DNA from: Chryseobacterium indologenes
Lineage (GTDB): Bacteria; Bacteroidota; Bacteroidia; Flavobacteriales; Weeksellaceae
Reading direction: 5' to 3'
DNA: 64,000 nucleotides
NCBI GenBank assembly: GCA_001013295.1
Contig: LAZY01000053.1
Location: 1 to 64,000 of the forward strand
In this document: one piece after another, positions 22,646 to 31,258 of the stretch
How positions within the stretch are numbered: position 1 is the first letter of the stretch
How the letters are laid out: each line of letters opens with the position of its first letter
Made by a program: the position numbers and the translations under genes
Notes under the pieces: model-generated
Database searches by the model: none
Seen by the model: only the letters and a program-made list of their open reading frames with translations
Told to the model about the DNA's origin: nothing

Positions 22646-24889
22646 ATGAAAATTAAACAATTGTCTTATCTGGGGATATTTATACTATCCATTTCCCTGG
22701 GGAAAGCACAGGACTTTTTTACGGCGACCAGTGAAAGGTCCATAAAACCAGATCCTAAAAACAGAACAGTAGAACCTGAAAAGTTTGCAACCTATACATT
22801 GGATATAGCCGGGTTGAAGACTTATTTCAATTCAGTTCCGGAATTGAAAGATCATGATCGTAAAGACAACGCACCTATTATTGTCCTGCCTATGCCTGAT
22901 GGGACGAAAGCAAAATTCAAAATCTGGAAGTCTTCCGTTATGGCTCCGAAGTTGGCGGGACAGTTCCCACAAATTGTTACTTTAACAGGACAGGGGGTAG
23001 ATGACCGATATGCTACTATTAAACTGGATTTTACAGAACTGGGATTTCATGCCCAGATAAAATCTGTGGTAACGGGAGATATTTATATTGATCCATATGC
23101 AAAAAAAGATATTGAAAATTATATCATTTATAAAAAGAGTGATCTGATTGATAAGAATCCAAGAGTCTGTGAGGCAAAGGATGAAGAAACTGCTTTAGAA
23201 AAAAAAAGCGCACAAAAAACCGTTACTCCAAGCGTAGGAACTCAAATTAGAATTTTCCGCCTTGCAATAGCTTGTACAGGTGAATACGCAAAGGCTGCAA
23301 CAGGACAGACCACTCCTACTGTGGCTCAAACGCTATCAGCTATTGTAACTACTGTGAACAGAGTAAATGGAGTATATGAGCAGGAGGTGGCTTCAAGATT
23401 AGTATTAGTTGATAATGAAGCCAGCATTGTTTTTACAGATCCTAACTCAGATCCTTTTAATGGAAACAATAGTGCAGGGACGTTAATCACCGAAAGCCAG
23501 ACTCAGATTACCACTCTGATCGGGACAGCCAATTTTGATATAGGCCATACTTTCAGTACTGGTGGTGGTGGATTGGCAGGATTAGGGGTGATTTGTAACG
23601 ATTCTCAGAAAGCAAGAGGAATTACAGGTTCGCCAAATCCGGTCGGAGATCCTTATGATATTGATTATGTTGCGCATGAAGTAGGACATCAGTTCGGTGG
23701 TCCGCATACCTTTAACGCAACAACGTCCAACTGTGGAGGAGGTAACCGAAGTTCAGTCAATGCAGTAGAACCGGGAAGTGGAATTACCATTATGGCATAT
23801 GCCGGAATTTGTGGAACTGTAAATAACTTGGCAAATAACAGTATTCCTATTTTCCATACCCGTTCCTTCGAGTCTATTACCACAAAAGTTCAGTCAACAT
23901 CATGTCAGGTGATCAATTCTGTTGCCAACATATCTCCCGTTGTAAACGCCGGAAGTAATTACACCATTCCTAAGAGTACACCATTTAAGTTAACTGGGTC
24001 TGCAACAGATGCTGACAATGATCCGCTTACTTATTGCTGGGAACAAAACGATTCGGGAGGAACACAATATGGAGGAGACTGGAATGCTCCTGTCGGAACT
24101 GCTCCATTATTCAGATCATTTATGCCGGTAGTAGATTCTTACAGATACTTTCCAAAAATTACGGATATTATCAATAATACGGTAACTAAAGGAGAAATTT
24201 TACCATCTTACGGAAGAACTATGGAATTCAGATTGACGGTAAGAGACAATAATTCAGGATGTGCAGGAGTAGCCAATGATGATGCTTCCATTACAGTTGA
24301 TGGAAATTCCGGACCATTTAAAGTAACAGCACCTACTACAGCGGTAAACTGGATGGGTAACACGACCCAAACCATCACATGGGATGTAGCCAATACAACT
24401 GCTGCTCCGGTAAGTTGTGCCAACGTGAGTATTTATCTTTCTACAGACGGAGGATTCACTTATCCTATCACTATTTTAGATTCTACACCTAATGATGGTT
24501 CAGAAACTATTACCCTTCCTAATGTGAACACTTCACAGGCAAGAATTATGGTGGCAGGAAAAGGAAATGTATTCTTTAATATCAACCCGGTTAACTTCAC
24601 CATCAACCAAAATCTGGCTGTAAATGAAGTGACGGGAGATAAAGATGTATTTGCTGTATATCCTAATCCAAGCAAAGGTTTACTGAACGTTAAATTTACC
24701 AAGTCAAATGAGGCATTTGATATTACAGTATACGACGTGAGCGGAAAATTAGTGTTTAATAAAACAGACAATAAATTAGGGCGTGATAATGTAGGTACCT
24801 TCAATCTTGAACAATTAGTGAAAGGTGATTATATTATCAGAATCAAAACAAAGAGCTTTGATAAAACGATAAAATGGATTAAAGAATAA
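22646..24889 (+). CDS. Secreted reprolysin-like metalloprotease with T9SS sorting domain
   Basis: The 747-residue preproprotein has a signal peptide (cut near G-K-A-Q) and a propeptide of about 200 residues. The catalytic domain has the zinc motif H344-E-V-G-H348-Q-F-G-G-P-H354, the metzincin H-E-x-x-H-x-x-G-x-x-H. A-Y-A-G-I-C-G after it includes a likely Met-turn region (I-M-A-Y). Ig/fibronectin-like domains follow, and the C-terminus is a type IX secretion sorting domain (V-Y-P-N-P-S-K-G-L-L-N-V). It probably digests extracellular protein. Confidence 0.9.
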   Translation: MKIKQLSYLGIFILSISLGKAQDFFTATSERSIKPDPKNRTVEPEKFATYTLDIAGLKTYFNSVPELKDHDRKDNAPIIVLPMPDGTKAKFKIWKSSVMAPKLAGQFPQIVTLTGQGVDDRYATIKLDFTELGFHAQIKSVVTGDIYIDPYAKKDIENYIIYKKSDLIDKNPRVCEAKDEETALEKKSAQKTVTPSVGTQIRIFRLAIACTGEYAKAATGQTTPTVAQTLSAIVTTVNRVNGVYEQEVASRLVLVDNEASIVFTDPNSDPFNGNNSAGTLITESQTQITTLIGTANFDIGHTFSTGGGGLAGLGVICNDSQKARGITGSPNPVGDPYDIDYVAHEVGHQFGGPHTFNATTSNCGGGNRSSVNAVEPGSGITIMAYAGICGTVNNLANNSIPIFHTRSFESITTKVQSTSCQVINSVANISPVVNAGSNYTIPKSTPFKLTGSATDADNDPLTYCWEQNDSGGTQYGGDWNAPVGTAPLFRSFMPVVDSYRYFPKITDIINNTVTKGEILPSYGRTMEFRLTVRDNNSGCAGVANDDASITVDGNSGPFKVTAPTTAVNWMGNTTQTITWDVANTTAAPVSCANVSIYLSTDGGFTYPITILDSTPNDGSETITLPNVNTSQARIMVAGKGNVFFNINPVNFTINQNLAVNEVTGDKDVFAVYPNPSKGLLNVKFTKSNEAFDITVYDVSGKLVFNKTDNKLGRDNVGTFNLEQLVKGDYIIRIKTKSFDKTIKWIKE

Positions 24890-24916
24890 ATAAATTCTGA
24901 AGATCTTAACCTTATT

Positions 24917-24953
24917 AAAAAGGCTGTTTTCAAGAATTGAAAACAGCCTTTTT
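24917..24953 (+). terminator. Terminator after the metalloprotease gene
   Basis: A perfect 17-bp stem (AAAAAGGCTGTTTTCAA) with GAA loop ends in T5; it lies 28 nt after the stop and may also serve the convergent symporter gene. Confidence 0.9.
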
Positions 24954-24997
24954 AATTTTGAGCCCTGTAGCTTTGCTAAAAACTAAAAGGTCATCAG

Positions 24998-26557
24998 TTA
25001 AACCACTCTTAAATATTGCTTATCCTTTACCAGCCACAGACCAATAAATGTAAGCAATCCGTTGAGTACGATCAGCTCTACGCCAATTCTATAATCCGTA
25101 TAATTGGTCACTGCCATATTGATTAAATAAGTAAGCACAGGAGCTAAAATGGTCACCATAAGAATTGAATACTTTTTTGAAATCTTGAATTTGGTGAAAA
25201 TTCCGAATGCAAAAAGTCCTAAAAGCGGTCCATAGGTGTATCCTGCAACTTCCATGATCAGATATACGATGGATTTGTCATTCAGAGCTTTGAAAACCAT
25301 AATCAGGATGAAGAAAACCACAGTGAATGTCAGGTGTACTTTCATACGAAGACGTTTTTTCTCTTTCTCTGTTTTGCTTTTATCTTCATTAAGATTTAAT
25401 AAATCTACACAATAAGAACTGGTCACAGCCGTCAGAGCACCATCCGCAGAAGGGAATAAGGCAGAAATCAATCCGATAATGAAAATAATGGAAATCGTCA
25501 TCGGGAAATATCCCTGAAGAGATAGCGCAGGGAAAAGATCGTCTCCCATAATATTTTTGATGTTTCCGGAAGCATCTTTGAAACCGAAGATATTGCTCAC
25601 CGGATCTGTACCTGTTGTTCCGTATTCTGCCCCATGCTGTAAAGCAAAAAGGTAAAGTAATCCTCCCAGAAATAAGAACGCAAGATTAACCAGCAGAAGA
25701 GTTCCCGCAAAGGTCAACATGTTTTTCTTTGAATTTTTAAGATTGTCAACAGAAATGTTTTTCTGCATCATTTCCTGATCCAGCCCTGTCATGGCAATCG
25801 TAATAAAAATACCACCCAGAATCGTCTTCAGGAAAAAGGTTTTTGAGTTGGGATCAAAATTGATAAAATGCGTATAATTTTTCTGTCCAAGAATTGTATA
25901 AGCTTCACTAAAAGATAAATTCAGGTTTGATAAAATATAAACAATACAGGCTACCAAACTGATGATCATAAAAGAAGTCTGTAAAGTATCAGTGATGACG
26001 ATAGTTTTTACTCCACCTTCAAAAGTATACAGAAGGACCATCAGCAAAAGCACCATAGACGTTACCCAAAACGGAACTCCAAGGCCTTCAAGAAGGAATA
26101 TCTGTAAAACATTGACTACCAGATATAGCCTTGCCGTAGCCCCAATTGCTCTTGATATGATAAAAAATATAGAACCGATCTTATGAGCCTCTACATTGAA
26201 TCTTTTTCCTAGATACGTATAAATGGAAGTCAAATTCATCTTATAATACAAAGGAAGTAATATGGCAGCCACTATAAAATATCCGATGAAAAAACCGATG
26301 ACCATCATATAATATTCGAAACCGCCGTAGATATATTCGGAGCCGGTCATTTTACCTACAGTTCCCGGAACAGAAATAAAAGTAACTCCGCTTAAGCTGG
26401 TACCGATCATTCCGAATGCAACGAGCCACCATTTACTTTTTTTATTTCCGATAAAAAATGACTGGTTGTCAGAATTCCGGCTGGTGAAATAGGAGATCAC
26501 CAAAAGGCCTATAAAGTAGACAAAAACAAATAGCAAAAGGACTGTTCCTGGATTCAT
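24998..26557 (-). CDS. Sodium:solute symporter family protein
   Basis: The 519-residue integral membrane protein belongs to the SSS (LeuT-fold) family with about 13 transmembrane helices. Marks are W-W-L-V-A-F-G-M-I-G-T-S-L-S-G-V-T-F near 43-60, F-E-G-G-V-K near 175-180, and T-G-L-D-Q-E-M-M near 258-265. Substrates in this group range from proline to sialic acid and sugars; which one cannot be told from sequence. It stands alone, with a TATATTTG box 21 nt upstream. Confidence 0.88.
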   Translation of the reverse strand: MNPGTVLLLFVFVYFIGLLVISYFTSRNSDNQSFFIGNKKSKWWLVAFGMIGTSLSGVTFISVPGTVGKMTGSEYIYGGFEYYMMVIGFFIGYFIVAAILLPLYYKMNLTSIYTYLGKRFNVEAHKIGSIFFIISRAIGATARLYLVVNVLQIFLLEGLGVPFWVTSMVLLLMVLLYTFEGGVKTIVITDTLQTSFMIISLVACIVYILSNLNLSFSEAYTILGQKNYTHFINFDPNSKTFFLKTILGGIFITIAMTGLDQEMMQKNISVDNLKNSKKNMLTFAGTLLLVNLAFLFLGGLLYLFALQHGAEYGTTGTDPVSNIFGFKDASGNIKNIMGDDLFPALSLQGYFPMTISIIFIIGLISALFPSADGALTAVTSSYCVDLLNLNEDKSKTEKEKKRLRMKVHLTFTVVFFILIMVFKALNDKSIVYLIMEVAGYTYGPLLGLFAFGIFTKFKISKKYSILMVTILAPVLTYLINMAVTNYTDYRIGVELIVLNGLLTFIGLWLVKDKQYLRVV

Positions 26558-26577
26558 GCTTATATTTTAAATTTCAG

Positions 26578-26585
26578 CAAATATA
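26578..26585 (-). promoter_or_regulatory. Putative -7 box for the symporter gene
   Basis: On the minus strand the bases read TATATTTG, 20 nt upstream of the ATG at 26557. No -33 element is clear. Confidence 0.4.
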
Positions 26586-26707
26586 TAAAAAAGATCGATC
26601 GTGAATCGTGAATTTAGAGGATGGAACAGAAAGAGAATCGTGAAAGAGGAAATTTGTTTCAACACTTGTTTTTGGTAATTAACGGAAACCTGTTTAAAAT
26701 AAAACAA

Positions 26708-26736
26708 AAACCTTTCAGAAATACTCTGAAAGGTTT
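26708..26736 (-). terminator. Terminator of the pirin-to-yjdJ cluster
   Basis: A 12-bp stem (AAACCTTTCAGA/TCTGAAAGGTTT) with a 5-nt loop lies 27 nt beyond the stop of the minus-strand GNAT gene at 26763. Confidence 0.8.
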
Positions 26737-26762
26737 GTATTGTAAGGGGTGGAAAACACTGA

Positions 26763-27050
26763 CTAATTCACCAGGACATCCTGAAGTTCCTCACTCTTTT
26801 GGAAACTGGCCTTCGCAAACGGGCAGAGCGGAATAATTTTTTTTCCGTTCTTCCTTGCAAAGTCTACAGCCGCCAGAAGCATTTCCTTACCTACACCTTT
26901 TCCGTTGTAGGCTTCTTCCACCTCGGTGTGGTCTATAATAAATCTTTCTTCTCCTGCCCAGGTATAAGTCATCATTCCTGCGCGTCTTCCATCTATGAAA
27001 GCTTCAAAACTTCCGTGTTTTTCGTCGTTGTTTTGTTTTACTTCGATCAT
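26763..27050 (-). CDS. Small GNAT N-acetyltransferase (YjdJ type)
   Basis: This 95-residue protein is the single-domain, YjdJ-like type of GCN5-related acetyltransferase. It has the core F-E-A-F-I-D-G-R-R-A-G-M-M-T-Y and the acetyl-CoA pyrophosphate loop G-K-G-V-G-K near 51-56, then P-L-C-P-F-A near 74-79. Acetyl transfer is predicted but no substrate is known. It starts 1 nt after the OsmC stop, so the two are translationally close. YjdJ-YjdI pairs are known in E. coli; here OsmC lies between them. Confidence 0.85.
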   Translation of the reverse strand: MIEVKQNNDEKHGSFEAFIDGRRAGMMTYTWAGEERFIIDHTEVEEAYNGKGVGKEMLLAAVDFARKNGKKIIPLCPFAKASFQKSEELQDVLVN

Positions 27051-27051
27051 G

Positions 27052-27447
27052 TTATGAGAATTTAGTTAATATTTCTATATCGTTGGTTAGTATTTTGTGA
27101 ACAGGGCATGCATCTGCAATCGTGTGAAGTCTTTTCAGCTGTTCAGCATCCAGAACTCCCTCGAAGCTTATATCTCTTTTGAAAACCGCTCTTTTGGTCA
27201 ATGGATAATTTTCGAGTTCCACTTCTACATTGATGTTTTCTACATCCCATTCCTTTCTTTCAATATACATTCTCAAAGTCGCTGCCGTACAGCTGGCAAG
27301 AGATGTGGCAAGAATTTCCATAGGATTGAAGCCTTTATTCTGTCCGCCCTTGTCGATGGGTTCATCAGTAATGATCAGATTTTCACCAGCCGTTACTTCT
27401 GTATAATATTTTGTTTTTCCTAAACTCGCTTTTACCGTTACCGCCAT
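27052..27447 (-). CDS. OsmC-family peroxiredoxin-like protein
   Basis: The 131-residue protein of the OsmC/Ohr family would reduce organic hydroperoxides or related stress products. Conserved cysteines are Cys53 (L-A-S-C-T-A-A-T) and Cys114 (A-D-A-C-P-V-H), which fit the catalytic pair. The I-L-A-T-S-L-A-S-C pattern is typical. Its ATG overlaps the yjdI stop by one base, so they are co-translated. It lies between yjdI and yjdJ. Confidence 0.9.
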   Translation of the reverse strand: MAVTVKASLGKTKYYTEVTAGENLIITDEPIDKGGQNKGFNPMEILATSLASCTAATLRMYIERKEWDVENINVEVELENYPLTKRAVFKRDISFEGVLDAEQLKRLHTIADACPVHKILTNDIEILTKFS

Positions 27448-27665
27448 TATTTTTCTGTGTTGAATTTATAACTTAATGCACCGGAAGGGCACTGATCAAT
27501 CTGTTTTTTTAGTTCTTCCGGGGTAGCATTCTCTGCCTTTATCCAGGGTCTGTCTTTTGGGTTGTAGACTTTGGGAAGCATTTTTACACATACAGCCGAG
27601 TGAATACATTTCTGAGGCTGCCAGATGACAGTAATGTCACCATTGGGATATTCGTGTGTTTCCAT
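27447..27665 (-). CDS. (4Fe-4S)/mono-cluster protein (YjdI type)
   Basis: The 72-residue protein is of the Fer4_19/YjdI type. It has C20-I-H-S-A-V-C26 and a later C59-P-S-G-A-L, plus a nearby His, which are likely Fe-S ligands. Its role is unknown; a mononuclear or small Fe-S cluster for redox sensing or electron transfer is usual speculation. It lies 1 nt from the TMEM175-like stop and overlaps osmC by a single base. Confidence 0.85.
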   Translation of the reverse strand: METHEYPNGDITVIWQPQKCIHSAVCVKMLPKVYNPKDRPWIKAENATPEELKKQIDQCPSGALSYKFNTEK

Positions 27666-27666
27666 A

Positions 27667-28245
27667 TTAATGTTCTTTTAATGATTTTTCGATTCTCCTG
27701 TCAGGAATCAGCCATATAAGAGCCACGATGTAATAAAAACCTATAGCAATATAAGGATAAAAAAATGAAGTTGCTATGCCCAATATATAAAATATAATCG
27801 ATATGTACTCTTTAGATTTTGAATGAATGGCTTCCTTCAGCTTCGAGTTTTCCCCTTCACAGCGGATGATTACATTTTCTAAAATAGTATAGGCAACAGC
27901 ACTCATGATCAGCCCGATCCCATATGTAGCCACGGGGTTTTCTGCAAAGCCTGTCGTCCCGATCCATTCTGTTGCGATAGGCATCAGCGACAGCCAGAAC
28001 AGCAGATGCAGATTGGCCCAGAGAATACTTCCGTTTACTTTCTTCACCGTCTGAAACAGATGATGGTGATTATTCCAGTAGATTCCTACATAGATAAAAC
28101 TAAAAATATAAGCCAGAAACTTTGGAAGCATTGGCTTGAGACTGGCCCAGCTGTTTCCTTCAGGAACTTTCAGCTCCAGTACCATGATGGTAATGATAAT
28201 GGCCAGTACACCATCGCTGAAAGCTTCTAGCCTGCCCTTAGTCAT
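27667..28245 (-). CDS. TMEM175/DUF1211-family channel-like protein
   Basis: The 192-residue protein has the family signature M-T-K-G-R-L-E-A-F-S-D-G-V at the N-terminus (R-x-x-x-F-S-D core), six hydrophobic segments and a basic tail. TMEM175 homologues are potassium-selective channels in bacteria. Its start lies inside the end of the upstream FMN-reductase gene (8 nt overlap). The family call is firm, the transported ion is inference. Confidence 0.85.
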   Translation of the reverse strand: MTKGRLEAFSDGVLAIIITIMVLELKVPEGNSWASLKPMLPKFLAYIFSFIYVGIYWNNHHHLFQTVKKVNGSILWANLHLLFWLSLMPIATEWIGTTGFAENPVATYGIGLIMSAVAYTILENVIIRCEGENSKLKEAIHSKSKEYISIIFYILGIATSFFYPYIAIGFYYIVALIWLIPDRRIEKSLKEH

Positions 28246-28777
28246 TGGTTCTGATCTGATTCTTAAAGTTCACGATTTTATTTTTCAGATCAGTGAGCAT
28301 ATCAGGATTGATCACACCGCTTTCCAGATCAAAATTTTCATAGAACTTCGGAAGTGAAAAAGTATCCTTTATATCAGCTGCAAACTGAGGGAAAAATGTT
28401 TTTGCCGTATTCATCACATTACCGCCACCGTAGCCTCCCGGGGAAGTACTCATCAGAAGCATGGGTTTATTCTGAAATACTTTTACATTGATCCTGGATG
28501 CCCAGTCAAAGACATTCTTAAAGGCTGCGCTATAAGACCGATTGTGCTCTGCAAGAGAACAGATAATAACGTCGCATGCTTCGATCTCCTTTAGAAATAG
28601 GTGCGCCTCATCAGGAAATCCCTTTTTTTCAAGATCCACTGAAAAAACAGGCATGGTAAAATCGTTGAGGTCGATGAGATTGATCTCTTCATCCTGAAAA
28701 TCTTTCAGGACAAACTTTACCAGCTCTCTGTTGATGGATGTGGAAGATGTACTTCCTGCAAATGCTAATATTTTCAT
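28238..28777 (-). CDS. NADPH-dependent FMN reductase-like flavoprotein
   Basis: This 179-residue flavodoxin-like protein has the phosphate-binding start F-A-G-S-T-S-S-T-S-I-N near 5-15 and the segment M-S-T-S-P-G-G-Y-G-G near 109-118. These fit the NADPH-dependent FMN reductase/quinone reductase group. It probably reduces FMN or a quinone with NADPH. It starts 24 nt after the pirin stop and overlaps the following TMEM175-like gene by 8 nt. Confidence 0.88.
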   Translation of the reverse strand: MKILAFAGSTSSTSINRELVKFVLKDFQDEEINLIDLNDFTMPVFSVDLEKKGFPDEAHLFLKEIEACDVIICSLAEHNRSYSAAFKNVFDWASRINVKVFQNKPMLLMSTSPGGYGGGNVMNTAKTFFPQFAADIKDTFSLPKFYENFDLESGVINPDMLTDLKNKIVNFKNQIRTND

Positions 28778-28801
28778 GGCTTTTATGATCCTGACCGGAT
28801 C

Positions 28802-29701
28802 TTATTTTCTGTTTAAAATTGCTTTTGGCAACGGAACATATTCGTTTTCGTCACCCGGAACCAAAGGAAATGCCTCATGATTCTGATCATTCCAGTTTAC
28901 CTTAGCCTGATCGATCATTTCTTTATCAGAATTTACAAAGTTCCAGAATATAAAACGCTCTTCATCAAAAGGTTCACCACCAAAAAGATAAACCGTTCCG
29001 TTCTCGCTCATATCAAATTCACAAAGTTTGGTATTCTTGGCGATCATCAGCTGTTTGGAGCCGTAAGAATTTCCTTCAGTAGTGACAGTTCCATCCAGTA
29101 CATACATTGCTGCTTCTCCATAAAGGTCTTTTCCAATGCTTATTTTTTTGGCTTCTTTGGTTTTGATTTCTATGAAAAATAGTTTGCTGTGTACAGGCAC
29201 CGGAGAGGTTCTTCCAAATGCCTCACCAGCAATCAGTTTATATTGAATGCCATCTTCCTCCCAGACAGGAATATCATTTTCTTCGATATGATGAAAAGTA
29301 GGCTCTGCCTGCTCAAGATGCTTAGGAAGTCCCACCCAGATCTGAAATCCATGAAGTCTTTTATCGCTGTGTCTTAAATACTCAGGAGTTCTTTCTGAAT
29401 GTACAACTCCTTTTCCGGCAGTCATCCAGTTGACAGCGCCAGGCTTTATTTCAATAGCACTTCCGATGCTATCTCTGTGAAAAATAGATCCTTCAAGCAG
29501 ATAGGTGAGGGTAGATAATCCGATATGCGGATGCGGGGGAACGTCAAGATTCTGATAATCCTTTAGCTCAGAAGGTCCCATATGATCAATAAAAACAAAG
29601 GGTCCAACCGCTCTTTTCTCACGGAAAGGAAGAAGTCTTCCTACCAGGAAGTTTCCTATATCTGCCGCTTTTTCTTCAATGATAAGTCCAATATTTGACA
29701 T
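28802..29701 (-). CDS. Pirin-family protein (first copy)
   Basis: The 299-residue double-cupin protein has the pirin N-domain motif P-P-H-P-H-I-G-L-S-T-L-T-Y near 56-68, then V-V-H-S-E-R-T-P-E. The His/Glu cluster binds a metal such as iron. Pirins act as quercetinases or redox-sensing regulators. It heads a tightly packed redox-stress unit with the FMN reductase. A second pirin copy of similar size lies 1 kb away. Confidence 0.88.
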   Translation of the reverse strand: MSNIGLIIEEKAADIGNFLVGRLLPFREKRAVGPFVFIDHMGPSELKDYQNLDVPPHPHIGLSTLTYLLEGSIFHRDSIGSAIEIKPGAVNWMTAGKGVVHSERTPEYLRHSDKRLHGFQIWVGLPKHLEQAEPTFHHIEENDIPVWEEDGIQYKLIAGEAFGRTSPVPVHSKLFFIEIKTKEAKKISIGKDLYGEAAMYVLDGTVTTEGNSYGSKQLMIAKNTKLCEFDMSENGTVYLFGGEPFDEERFIFWNFVNSDKEMIDQAKVNWNDQNHEAFPLVPGDENEYVPLPKAILNRK

Positions 29702-29754
29702 GATGATGTAATACTTTTTTAAATTTCTAATTCAATTAAACTGAAGGGAGTGGA

Positions 29755-30067
29755 CTAAAGCTTGTCGTATCCGTCAAATCTTTCATCCACAATACGTTTC
29801 CACTCCGGATGTTTTTTAATGAAGGCAAAAACATAAGGACAGTAAGGAAGAAGTTTTTTACCGCTTTCTTCAATATAGTTCAGGGTTTTTTCAACGACTG
29901 CAGCTGCAGCACCTGTACCTGCCAGCTCAGGCTCTGCCTCCGTATGGATGAGAGCGATCTGATGAGTCGTTTCACGGTAATCAATGAATGCATAATGGCC
30001 GTTCACTTCTATTTCAAATCTTTTGTCAGTTTTTTACGAGAGGTATATTTTCAAATTCTGGTTTCAT
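29755..30067 (-). pseudogene. Frameshifted GNAT acetyltransferase
   Basis: The intact GNAT-like frame starts from a GTG at 30006 and gives 83 residues (N-G-H-Y-A-F-I-D-Y-R-E through A-A-A-A-V-V-E-K-T), missing the first beta strand. Upstream, an ATG at 30067 opens a different frame giving M-K-P-E-F-E-N-I-P-L-V-K-N then a stop. Removing one A of a six-A run at 30030-30035 joins the frames, producing a normal small GNAT with F-E-I-E-V-N-G-H. So this gene looks broken by one base, or a read error or phase-variable tract. The C-terminal half is still open. Confidence 0.7.
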
Positions 30068-30110
30068 AATTTTTTGTAATTAATGAGGTTATAGACTGTA
30101 TTGAAGACTA

Positions 30111-30141
30111 AACCTAACAGGTTTCTGAAACCCGTTAGGTT
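30111..30141 (-). terminator. Terminator after the second pirin gene
   Basis: AACCTAACAGGTTT and AAACCCGTTAGGTT form a 14-bp stem with one A/C mismatch around a 3-nt loop, 82 nt beyond the pirin stop. Confidence 0.65.
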
Positions 30142-30222
30142 GGGTCCATCATTCTTTATGTATTATATAAAGTTAGTAAAAAAGGAACAATTTAAAGTTA
30201 AGGAAAGCTTAAATCTATTCGT

Positions 30223-31098
30223 CTAATCTTCCAGATAACCAAATTTTCCGGTGTTGAAATCTTCAAAAGCCTGCATAATTTCCTCTCTCGAATTCATTAC
30301 AAAAGGCCCGTGAGGATAGATCGGTTCATTGATGGGCTCTCCGCTGATGATCAAAACCACTGCGTCTTCGCTGGCTTCAATACTGAATGTTTCGCCTTCA
30401 TTTCTGAACAGAACAAAATGATCCGCTTTTACTTTTTCTTCTCCGTTAATGCTGATATTTCCTTCAATCACCAAAGCGGCCGTATTGAAATGAGCAGGAA
30501 AATTAAATTCTGCTTTTCCACCTGCTTTAAGCTTTGCATTCATCATATGAACCGGGGTGAAAGTGGAGGCGGGACCTTTATGTCCGTCATATTCTCCGGC
30601 AATTACTTCTACCATTCCGTTTTCTCCCAGATCAACTTTTTCCATGCTTGAATTTTCGATGGCCTGATATTTCGGATTGCTCATTTTGTCTTTTGCCGGA
30701 AGGTTTACCCAAAGTTGAACCATTTGAAAGATTCCTCCTTCTTTAGCCCATTCCGTTTCATGATATTCTTTGTGGAGAACGCCTTTTGCTGCGGTCATCC
30801 ATTGTACGTCACCTTCTCCGATGACGCCACCTCCGCCTGCACTGTCATGATGTTCTACTTTGCCATTATAAGCTATCGTTACAGTTTCAAAACCTCTGTG
30901 CGGATGGACTCCCACACCTCTTGGTCTGTCTGAACCGTTGAAGTGAAATTTCGAATTGTAATCAAGCATAATGAACGGGTCCATTCTTTTCATGTCTAAT
31001 CCATGTACGCCTGGAATAAAATTATGAACCCTAAAACCATCACCCACAAAATGTGCAGGTCTTGGAGAGACTACGATTTCTATTTGTTTAGTTGCCAT
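30223..31098 (-). CDS. Pirin-family protein (second copy)
   Basis: The 291-residue double-cupin protein has F-V-G-D-G-F-R-V-H at its start and the metal motif G-V-H-P-H-R-G-F-E-T-V-T near 61-72, then H-H-D-S-A-G. It is a distinct paralogue of the 28802 pirin, not a recent copy, since the metal-site neighbourhood differs. A TATTTTTG box is 21 nt upstream of its ATG. It is separated from the frameshifted GNAT by a terminator. Confidence 0.88.
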   Translation of the reverse strand: MATKQIEIVVSPRPAHFVGDGFRVHNFIPGVHGLDMKRMDPFIMLDYNSKFHFNGSDRPRGVGVHPHRGFETVTIAYNGKVEHHDSAGGGGVIGEGDVQWMTAAKGVLHKEYHETEWAKEGGIFQMVQLWVNLPAKDKMSNPKYQAIENSSMEKVDLGENGMVEVIAGEYDGHKGPASTFTPVHMMNAKLKAGGKAEFNFPAHFNTAALVIEGNISINGEEKVKADHFVLFRNEGETFSIEASEDAVVLIISGEPINEPIYPHGPFVMNSREEIMQAFEDFNTGKFGYLED

Positions 31099-31119
31099 AA
31101 TATTGTTGATTTATGTAAA

Positions 31120-31127
31120 CAAAAATA
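31120..31127 (-). promoter_or_regulatory. Putative -7 box for the second pirin gene
   Basis: Minus-strand TATTTTTG fits TAnnTTTG, 21 nt upstream of the ATG at 31098. The -33 element is not clear. Confidence 0.45.
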
Positions 31128-31258
31128 CCATACTTATAGCGCAACTGCATTGATCTGTGATAAGTTCGTCCGGAGGAGGTTAAAAGAGCTTAAAGCTTAG
31201 TGTCCAGTTAGCGAAATAGAATTTACTATATTCTCAATCTCTAAAACCTTTACATGAA

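Noticed and set aside
26621..26836. 71-residue plus-strand ORF between the symporter and YjdJ genes
   Set aside because: It overlaps the terminator and the YjdJ coding end on the other strand, so it is a shadow.
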